64,000 bases of DNA. Origin: Delphinapterus leucas (lineage: Eukaryota > Chordata > Mammalia > Artiodactyla > Monodontidae). The stretch spans positions 87,490,964 through 87,554,963 of the forward strand of contig NW_022098076.1 of assembly GCF_002288925.2 (NCBI RefSeq), written 5' to 3'. Shown in pieces: positions 56,471-64,000 of this stretch (its first letter is position 1; each line of letters opens with the position of its first letter). Position numbers and translations under genes: made by a program. The notes under the pieces are model-generated. The model did no database searches, was not told the DNA's origin, and worked only from the letters and a program-made list of their open reading frames with translations.

Positions 56471-57817
56471 GAGAGTGGGCCGTATGAGCCTTGCCCAGTT
56501 GGGAAGGAGCAGGGTGGAGAAGGTCAAGGTCAGAGCCTGGGTGAAAAGCAAATGGGAGCCCAATATGTAAATCAGTCAGTGTTTGTTCCTTCTCTTCTGA
56601 CAAGACCCAGGGAGACCCAGATGCCTCAAAGAGTGCCTGTGACCTCGCACCTGGGTGTCCTCGCAGAGAGAAGTGGGCTGGGCACCTGGGGTCATGGTGG
56701 CATTGACCATCCCTCGGCTGCCTGAGCCCACGGCCTTTGGTCCCCAGCCCAAGCATTCTGCCCCTTCTGCAGTCACTTGTGTCCTGTGTCATCCCACAGA
56801 CTGTGGGTGGCATCTGTCCTCACCCCAGGCTCAGAGTGGAATGTCTTTCAGTCTGGGGCTGAGTTGGCCCTGTGGGTCTGGGGGCTCATATGGCAAAGAC
56901 CTTTGAGGAGCTGGCTGGTCACCCACTAAAGCAGGGACAGCTGTGGCTTTGGGCAGCGGTCTTCCTGGGGCCAAGCTTGAGACCCTGCCTCAAAGGATAC
57001 CAGGCAGTCACATGAGACTAGGCAGGGTGACACTGGCACTGGGAGACGGGGTGGTATTGCTGAGGCTACTGGCCGGTCAGACAGCTGGGCCACTGGGGAG
57101 ACCCAGATGTTGTCTGTTTTCAGCTCGTTGCTTCCCGAAGTGGCAGGAGGAGACTGGGTAGGCCACAAGGAGGAACCAAAGGACCCCCCAGGGTTTACTG
57201 AGGAAGAGTTGGGGAGGGAGAGCAGGGGCCATCTGTTCCCCAGGCTGCAGGCTGCAGGGAGCAGAATGGGCTACAGGGAGGGCCTTCCAAGCACCAGCAT
57301 GCAGGGCTGCCCCTCAGGCCTCATTCCTCTGGGAATGGGCTCCAGGGGGTCATGGTTGGGGGCTCAGTGGATTGAGGGGCTGAGAGATATGTTCCAAGAC
57401 CTGCACAGAGCAAGCCCCTGGGAATTTGGGGGAGGGAGGGAATGAGGCCAGGAAAGGAGGGTCAGTCCCCATGGAAAGATGGGGGGGTCCACCCCAGCTC
57501 CTTCCCTCCCCCTGCCTAATAGAGGGCACCAAAAACACCTTGGACCTAGACCACCTGGCATTTTCAAAGCCCCTTCAGGCCCTGGACAAGGACAGGGGTC
57601 CCCATTTTGCTGAAACTCTTATTTTCCACCCAAATCAATGAGCCTTAGTTCTTGAGGGTCTCTGGAGAGCCTCAGAGGAAGGAGGCACAGGGGGTGGGAG
57701 GCTGTCTCTGGGCGCTGCCCCTCAGGGCTCTCACCTCTGACCGCCCCCCAGCCCTGCCCCAGCTAGAAAGCCCCACCCCACCCTGTCCCCTGTCCCCACC
57801 ATCCAGGACCCGGAGAA
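56471..57817. other. Unassigned 1.3-kb stretch
   Basis: No exon or repeat recognised. Leads directly into the tandem duplication. Confidence 0.4.
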
Positions 57818-58289
57818 GAGAAACCCTCCCCACAGGGCATCCCACTTCCTGCCTCTGTCACCTGCACACAGCTCAGATCCCTGTCCCCAAGGAGGAAGCT
57901 GAGCTGGCCCTGCTACTGCGCTGGCTCCCCTCCCCCACCCCTTTCCGGCACCGACTCCACATTCGATCTCAATGGCGGCTCCTTGCCGTCGACACTGAAG
58001 CCACCAAGTCACTGCATGTTAACGGGAGTGCCCCGAGCCTGCCCCTTGGCTCCCCTTCCTCTCAGCCACCCTCCTGAAAGAGCTGTCCATGCCTACCTCT
58101 ACTTCCTTCCGGCCGCCTCATTCCTCAGCCCGAGGCCGCCCTGGGACCACTCAGAGGTTTGTCTCTGCAGGGCCATGTCCCGCTCGCCGTGCTCCCCTTC
58201 CCTCCTCTTCCCTGCTTCCCCTGCCCTTCCTGTCCTCCTTGCGGGTCCCTCTGCCTGCCTGGGTCTCGGTGCTAGAGTGGCAGAAGGTG

Positions 58290-58436
58290 TGTGTGTTGGG
58301 GGACGGACAAGGGCACTGGCGTCAGACACCCTGGGCTCCACGAGGCCTCGCTGCCTACCAGCTGGGTGGCCGTGGGCAAGTTCCTTCACCCTCTGCGCCT
58401 CGGTCTCCTCAGATGTAAAGTGGGAGGACAACATGG
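58290..58436 (+). repeat. MIR SINE inside copy 1
   Basis: TACCAGCTGGGTGGCCGTGG, TCTGCGCCTCGGTCTCCTCA, then ATGTAAAGTGGGAGG. Confidence 0.8.
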
Positions 58437-58607
58437 AGGTGACCTGCCAGGTCCCATGAGGGTCTAGAAGCACTTGCCCTCCCTCATTTTGGGCGGGCCC
58501 CGGACAGCTGCCTCTCCGAGGAGCTGGAGGAGTACCAGCTCTGAGCTCTGCCTGCGGGACCCCGGCGAAGTTTCACTGAGGCTGTCCCAGGGCGGCAGAC
58601 AGTTTGG

Positions 58608-58620
58608 CTGACCTGGGAAT

Positions 58621-58660
<40 letters not shown>

Positions 58661-58753
58661 ATGCTTTACTCTCCCTGGGCTGACCTGGGAATCTCACACA
58701 CACACACACACACACACACCATGCTTTACTCTCCCTGGGCTGACCTGGGAATC
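58608..58753 (+). repeat. Composite (CA)n repeat, copy 1
   Basis: GCTGACCTGGGAATCT, then (CA)n, then CCATGCTTTACTCTCCCTGG is repeated with about 19 and 12 CA units; the third unit is cut at GAATC by the duplication junction. Confidence 0.9.
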
Positions 58754-59556
58754 GAGAAACCCTCCCCACAGGGCATCCCACTTCCTGCCTCTGTCACCTG
58801 CACACAGCTCAGATCCCTGTCCCCAAGGAGGAAGCTGAGCTGGCCCTGCTACTGCGCTGGCTCCCCTCCCCCACCCCTTTCCGGCACCGACTCCACATTC
58901 GATCTCAATGGCGGCTCCTTGCCGTCGACACTGAAGCCACCAAGTCACTGCATGTTAACGGGAGTGCCCCGAGCCTGCCCCTTGGCTCCCCTTCCTCTCA
59001 GCCACCCTCCTGAAAGAGCTGTCCATGCCTACCTCTACTTCCTTCCGGCCGCCTCATTCCTCAGCCCGAGGCCGCCCTGGGACCACTCAGAGGTTTGTCT
59101 CTGCAGGGCCATGTCCCGCTCGCCGTGCTCCCCTTCCCTCCTCTTCCCTGCTTCCCCTGCCCTTCCTGTCCTCCTTGCGGGTCCCTCTGCCTGCCTGGGT
59201 CTCGGTGCTAGAGTGGCAGAAGGTGTGTGTGTTGGGGGACGGACAAGGGCACTGGCGTCAGACACCCTGGGCTCCACGAGGCCTCGCTGCCTACCAGCTG
59301 GGTGGCCGTGGGCAAGTTCCTTCACCCTCTGCGCCTCGGTCTCCTCAGATGTAAAGTGGGAGGACAACATGGAGGTGACCTGCCAGGTCCCATGAGGGTC
59401 TAGAAGCACTTGCCCTCCCTCATTTTGGGCGGGCCCCGGACAGCTGCCTCTCCGAGGAGCTGGAGGAGTACCAGCTCTGAGCTCTGCCTGCGGGACCCCG
59501 GCGAAGTTTCACTGAGGCTGTCCCAGGGCGGCAGACAGTTTGGCTGACCTGGGAAT

Positions 59557-59596
<40 letters not shown>

Positions 59597-59687
59597 ATGC
59601 TTTACTCTCCCTGGGCTGACCTGGGAATCTCACACACACACACACACACACACACCATGCTTTACTCTCCCTGGGCTGACCTGGGAA

Positions 59688-59689
<2 letters not shown>
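58754..59689 (+). repeat. 936-bp tandem duplication, copy 2
   Basis: Same limits as copy 1, offset exactly 936. It continues into a third (CA)n at 59690 that copy 1 lacks, so copy 2 carries the original right boundary. Confidence 0.97.
59226..59372 (+). repeat. MIR SINE inside copy 2
   Basis: Duplicate of the MIR at 58290 with the same differences from consensus. Confidence 0.8.
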
Positions 59690-59724
<35 letters not shown>

Positions 59725-59745
59725 ATGCTTTACTCTCCCTGAGCC
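59544..59745 (+). repeat. Composite (CA)n repeat, copy 2
   Basis: Three units: about 19, 12 and 16 CA, the last ending CTCTCCCTGAGCC in unique sequence. Confidence 0.9.
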
Positions 59746-60451
59746 ACCACAGGAGTGGGTGCAACTGAGGGGCTCAGTCGTTGGCACAGTATACCAGGTT
59801 CTCCCCTCTGCTGCCACTGCTCCCAAGGAGGTCACCCCCCCACCCCAGCCCACACCACCACGAAGCCGGAGGCCCCTGGAGCATAAGGGGTGGAGGCTGG
59901 CAGCAGATGGGTTAACTCCTGGCTGGGGTCCTGGAAGGGATGCTTCTTAGGGCACACAGCTCCCCCCCCCACTCCTGGCCTTTCCTTGGTCCCCAAAGCA
60001 GCTGGCACCCCTCCCCTCTTCACACATCCCCCCTCCACTCCCTCTGACCGAAGGGGGCACAGGGCTCCCCCAGGTGGCCAAATGTGCCAGGGCCTGAATC
60101 TGGGGAGTGTGCAAGGACTCGCTTCAGACATCTTGCCCCTTCAGCCGTATAAATACATCTGCATGGTCAGACCAGGTGTTCCAGTTTGGGGTTCAGAAAA
60201 TCAGGTCACCTGGATGTGTATTCACGGCTGTATGAAAAAAGCAATGAGTGCAGTCTGGGTGTAAAATACTTTTAGCCGGGCTGTAGGCAACTGCCGGCAG
60301 CCATTCTGAACACCAGTAGAGGACTGTCTGCAAGACCTGTCCTAACACTCTTCTTTGTGTCATGGGTGACAGAACGCAGACATGGGGACAGGAAGCAGAG
60401 CATAGAGGCCCAGCTAAGAAGCCAAAAGCACACCAGCACCAGTAATCACTA
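59746..60451. other. Unassigned sequence
   Basis: No exon or repeat recognised. Confidence 0.4.
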
Positions 60452-60675
60452 CCATTTATCATGAGCCTTTGGTGTGCCTGTCACCATGCCCCAGGCTTTC
60501 CATTCTTCAACTCTTTACTTCTCACAACAACCTAGGAAGTGGCATTATTAATATCCCCATTTACCAGACGAGGAAACTGAGGCTCGGTGAAGTTGTTTAA
60601 ATCCCTTGTTTAAAATCACACAGCTAGGTGAAGTCTGAATTTGAACTCAGACATGTCTGACTCCAAATTCCTTGC
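60452..60675 (-). repeat. MIR SINE, near full length
   Basis: TATCCCCATTTACCAGACGA, GGAAACTGAGGCTCGGTGAA, ATCACACAGCTAGGTGAAGT. Confidence 0.88.
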
Positions 60676-61420
60676 TCTTATGCAAGCCTGCCTATTCACA
60701 GGAAGATAATCTGGCAAAATAACTAGGAGAGACATGAGTATACTCATGAGATGCTCATGAATGAGGGTAGACAACTCCTTCCTACCCCAGGAGCACACAC
60801 AGCAGGTGCTCGGCAGAAGCAAGTGGAACTACAACAGGCCAGTTATACAAGCACAGTGAATACACATATATGAGAGAAAGGGAGCGTTAAATCATCTTCC
60901 CTCCTAGGTGCACAGACAGGCCCAGGGTGACCCAATATTGGGTACTGTGTCACCTGGACACCATGCCGTACACTAAGATCCAGAAAGTTCCAGGGATGGG
61001 CTGCAGCCTTCCCTCGGCTCAGTGGCGGCTGAGGCCCAGCATTCTCAACCCAGACAGGTTTTGGTGATAGACACACACAAGCAGGGGACACACACATGAA
61101 CACAGGCTCGGTCACACATGCCCCACCAACACATATATCTTCTGAAGACAGAACCTGCTGCCGCCATCTGTTCTGTGCAGACACAGCTGAACTCTTGGCC
61201 TCTTGGGCACACAGTCCAGCTCACACTGACAAGCACACACACACACAGAGCTCTCAGAGAAGGGGAAGAAAGGTCAGGCTGGCTAGGGGCTGGGAATCTT
61301 TGCAGCCACAGACATTTGTGCCTAAGCCCTGGGATCAACCCCCCAGGTTGCAGTCTGTTCTCAGGCATGGCCGCCCACCTTCCCGGGTTTGAGACTGTTT
61401 TCTGCCTTCCCATTTATTTT
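60676..61420. other. Unassigned sequence
   Basis: Rich in CACACA words (e.g. 61229-61247). Frames of 98-158 codons at 61.1-61.6 kb run partly into the next SINE. No gene supported. Confidence 0.4.
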
Positions 61421-61433
61421 AAAGAATGGGCCA

Positions 61434-61627
61434 GGGCTTCCCTGGTGGCGCAGTGGCTGAGAGTCCGCCTGCCGATGCAGGGGACACGGGTTCGTGCCCC
61501 GGTCCGGGAAGATCCCACACGCCGCGGAGCGGCTAGGCCCCTGAGCCATGGCCGCGGAGCCTGTGCTCCGCAACGGGAGAGGCCACAACAGTGAGAGGCC
61601 CGCGTACCGCAAAAGAAAAAAAAAAAA
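61434..61627 (+). repeat. CHR SINE, short young type, internally deleted
   Basis: TSD AAAGAATGGGCCA at 61421-61433 and 61628-61640. Lacks about 15-20 bases between GCCATGGCCGC and GGAGCCTGTG. Confidence 0.95.
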
Positions 61628-61662
61628 AAAGAATGGGCCAAGGCCCGGAATGCCCAGGATGG

Positions 61663-61677
61663 CCACCAGGGGGCGCA
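61663..61677 (+). promoter_or_regulatory. Strong CTCF motif, forward
   Basis: CCACCAGGGGGCGCA, preceded by TGG as in the best CTCF sites. Same orientation as 18519, opposite to 19778. Lies 23 bases past the right TSD of a SINE. Confidence 0.8.
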
Positions 61678-61721
61678 CGAGCATTGACTAATCCTTTTCA
61701 GCACAGCCTCTTTCCAAAACC

Positions 61722-61770
61722 TTTCATTCATTCCTAAATATGTATTAAGCACGTATTCTGTGCCAGGTGA
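61722..61770 (-). repeat. L2 3'-end scrap
   Basis: ATGTATTAAGCACGTATTCT then GTGCCAGG. Confidence 0.55.
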
Positions 61771-61897
61771 AAGGACCCAGAGAAGAAAGGGCGGGGTGGG
61801 GGGGAGTGGTTAGGGCAAGGGACCAGGCATGTACCTATGCTTCAGTAGGACTGGAGGTTAGATGGGGAAGGTGTTGGCAGAAGAGGCTGGGTCAAGA

Positions 61898-62015
61898 ATA
61901 ACAGCTAGACTGTACTGAGCACCAGCTGTGTTCCGAGGTCTTGGAAATTCCGATATGCATTAACTCATTTAATCCATAACTGTATGAAATAGGTACTACG
62001 TTATTCTACTTTTAT
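61898..62015 (-). repeat. MIR, left part of an interrupted copy
   Basis: ACTGAGCACCAGCTGTGTTC, TTAACTCATTTAATCCATAA, then GGTACTACGTTATT. Confidence 0.75.
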
Positions 62016-62135
62016 TGTGGGTGCTGTAAAGCAGGCATAATGATAGTTACTTACTTCATAAAGTTGCTATAAGGAGTAAATGGATCGATATGATTATGTG
62101 CAAAGCACTTGGAACGCTGCCCAGTTGTTCATATC
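62016..62135 (+). repeat. MIR nested in another MIR
   Basis: Sense 3' part: ATAATGATAGTTACTTACTT, then GTGCAAAGCACTTGGAACG. Confidence 0.7.
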
Positions 62136-62205
62136 ATCATATCCATTTTACAGATGGGGAAAATAAGGCCCAGTTAACAAGGAGGCAATCGTAAGCAGGC
62201 TGGTT
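62136..62205 (-). repeat. MIR, right part of the interrupted copy
   Basis: ATATCCATTTTACAGATGGG, AAAATAAGGCCCAGTTAAC resumes the antisense copy. Confidence 0.7.
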
Positions 62206-62929
62206 CCAGAGTGTGGACTTACCCAGTTACCAGAACTCCCTGGTAGGTCCAATCAGGGGTTCCTGGGGAGAGAGAATTTTAGCAGGGAAGGGACAAGACC
62301 TAATTTGCATTTCATGCTGGCCATAGGGTGGGCAGCCTGGTGGGAGGGGGACTGGTCAGGTGGAGGTTGTTAGCAAGGTCCCAGATATGACTAGGATGGC
62401 AGTGGAGGGGAGAAAGGAGAAGACAGATTTTGAGAGACGTTAAGGAAGCAGCCTGGAGGGTCTTGGTGCCCAATTTCATGCCCAAGTTGGGGGAAGGAGG
62501 AGGCAGAAAGCAGTGGATGGGGAAGCAGAGTGGGGAGAGGATAGGGGCGTGTGGGTCCCCCACCTGCCTGCTGGCCTTGACCTAGGAGAGGACGCCATAC
62601 CCTTGGGGCTGAAGATAAAGGAAAAGCAGACCCCAGATCCTTCTGCCCCATCTTTCCCAGAGAGCCTGGGAATGGTGTGGGGGCCAGGAACCCTCAACTC
62701 TGGCTCCCTTTCTGGTTAGGGCCCATGGGGCTCTGGGCTCCACGGGGATGGCACTGCACTGGTCTCTCCCATGCTACCTGGCACCCTGGCCCTTGCCCAC
62801 AGGGCAGGACCCAGGAGTCCCACCCACCCTGTCTGGCTACTTGTTCCCCAGCACCGGGACAGAGTGCTAACATCCCTTTCCCCTCCTAAACGTTGAGGCT
62901 TCCGGCTCACAAAGCCCCCTCCTTCACAG
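62206..62929. other. Unassigned sequence
   Basis: The 62340-62500 part has the wording of an old repeat (AGTGGAGGGGAGAAAGGAGA), but no family is certain. No exon recognised. Confidence 0.35.
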
Positions 62930-63050
62930 GCTCTCATTTAATCCTCACAACAACCTGGAATCAGGCCCTTATTATCTTGGTGGCTGAAGGAGCCACCTTG
63001 GAGGTAAGGGGCCTGTCCTGGGTCCCACAGCTTGTGCCTGAACCAGCCCT
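62930..63050 (-). repeat. MIR fragment
   Basis: CTCATTTAATCCTCACAACA, then CCTTATTATCTTGG. Confidence 0.7.
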
Positions 63051-63399
63051 CTGCCAGAACTCTTGCTGCAAATCATGGGGTTTGACTCTCTCCACTCCCA
63101 GCACCATTGGACCCTTGGTGGCCATCTTGGGGAGATGGAGGCAGCTGTGCCCTGTAGCTTAAGACTCTGTGCAGAGCTGAGAATGGGGCTGGGAGAGGGG
63201 CATGGTTTGGAGTCACTCAGGTCCTTGGACAGAAGCAGGGTCCAGCTTCAGTCCCAGATAGGGGAACGAGATGGGTGGGGCACAGGGCCTCCCAAAGGGT
63301 GGGGGGTGGAGTGGGACATGCCTGGGCAGGCAAGCGGGGACACAGAGGGCGGCAGCACACCTGGCGCCCGGCAGCCCGAGCCCGCCGGGCCAGATTCAA

Positions 63400-64000
63400 A
63401 GAGGAGCCGGGGCTGTGATTGGTGGCCTGGTTCCCTCGCTCCACCCCTTCTCTCTCCCCTCCCAGGCAGCTGGGAGAGAGGGCTGGAGTAGAGAAGTCCC
63501 CTCATCCTAAATCCTTAAGCACCAAGCGGCGGACTGGCTGGCAGCGAGCTCAGTTAACTCCCTCCCGCGCTCCGAGCCCTGCCGGGACTCTACCTGGCGT
63601 TGGGGCGGCGCTATCAGCCCCAGCGACTCCCCAAGCTGCCAGGCTTCGGTGCCCGGGCCTCAGGTCATCCAAACACCCTCCTCTGAGCCTCCTTCAGCTC
63701 ACGGCCGCCTCTACTCGTTTTAACCCCAGCTCGTCCTCTCTGAGTGTTCTCTCTTCTCTGACCCCTCTCCCAGTCCAGCCTCTCGTAAGGGGCAGCTTCC
63801 TGGGCCCTAGCCCCTTTCCACTTGGGCACCCCGGCCCTCCGGTGCTGGGGACCCTGCCCTTCGGGCGTCCCCGCGGGGCGGTGGCCCAGGGCCTCCCGGC
63901 CTGGGTCCCGAGAGACCCCGCGCGCAGCTGGGCGCGAGGTGGGGTGAGGGTGGGGTTGCGTGCACAGGTTGCGAGGCTCTGAGAAGGGCCAGCCGAGGGG
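63400..64000. promoter_or_regulatory. Promoter-like CpG-rich region at the window edge
   Basis: A reverse CCAAT box (TGATTGGTGG at about 63416) precedes sequence whose CpG content rises to the end of the window. No coding start was recognised. It could be the upstream part of a CpG island whose gene lies beyond 64000. Confidence 0.45.

Larger units (their letters stand above)
57818..58753 (+). repeat. 936-bp tandem duplication, copy 1
   Basis: From GAGAAACCCTCCCC to TGACCTGGGAATC. Includes a MIR and two (CA)n tracts. Every stretch compared with copy 2 is identical, including both (CA)n lengths. Confidence 0.97.

Noticed and set aside
58604..59395. 263-codon frame starting in a CA repeat
   Set aside because: His-Thr runs come from (CA)n and the rest includes a MIR read in frame.
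63400..64000. First exon of PTMA
   Set aside because: Expected by synteny somewhere to the right, but no start of that acidic protein is visible here.
1..64000. tRNA genes at the SINE heads
   Set aside because: The SINEs descend from a tRNA, but their heads lack an intact cloverleaf and sit in retroposons with A-tails and target duplications.
1..64000. CRISPR arrays, phage or bacterial systems
   Set aside because: Repeat structure, CpG islands and SINE/LINE content are mammalian; no regularly spaced direct repeats with unique spacers were seen.

Overview
This is mammalian nuclear DNA, almost certainly from a cetacean. About 27 copies of the tRNA-Glu-derived CHR SINEs of whales, hippos and ruminants are present, many little diverged and flanked by intact target-site duplications. 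I saw no BovB LINE, which argues against a ruminant. Older mammalian repeats (MIR, L2, MER5, MLT1) fill in between. There is one assembly gap of exactly 100 N.

The only protein gene I recognise is at about 7.7-8.9 kb on the + strand: an apparently intronless TEX44-like (C2orf57) testis gene. It is broken here. An 8-bp tandem duplication shifts the frame after about 85 codons and brings in a stop. A second segment is read out of frame between two compensating 1-bp indels, and the normal stop may be lost, since the open frame runs past the poly(A) signal. From memory of human 2q37.1 (NMUR1 - TEX44 - PTMA), the sequence to the right would be the long TEX44-PTMA intergenic interval. No NMUR1 or PTMA coding sequence was found.

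The remaining ~55 kb is gene-poor but not featureless. Layout: 0-7.5 kb, repeats and ancient LTRs; 7.7-8.9 kb, TEX44; 14.1-14.7 kb, a CpG-rich segment with two RFX X-box-like palindromes next to a perfect CRE; 18.5-20.8 kb, a strong CTCF motif, an oppositely oriented CTCF-like motif and a large orphan CpG island; 22.5-25.2 kb, an MLT1-like LTR and two SINE dimers; 29.3 kb, another MLT1-like LTR; 35.5-35.9 kb, the gap and a polypurine minisatellite; 41 kb, a perfect AT palindrome; 44.3-45.7 kb, L1, LTR and L2; 47.9-48.6 kb, an orphan CpG island with NRF1 and YY1 motifs followed by a decayed CpG-bearing repeat; 52.0-52.9 kb, another CpG-rich segment; 57.8-59.7 kb, a 936-bp tandem duplication; 61.66 kb, a second strong CTCF motif; 63.4-64 kb, the edge of a further CpG-rich promoter-like region.

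No rRNA, tRNA gene, CRISPR or bacterial-type operon is present. Open frames elsewhere lie in SINEs, CpG islands or tandem repeats and show no recognisable domain. All repeat names and syntenic statements come from recall of consensus sequences, not from a search.
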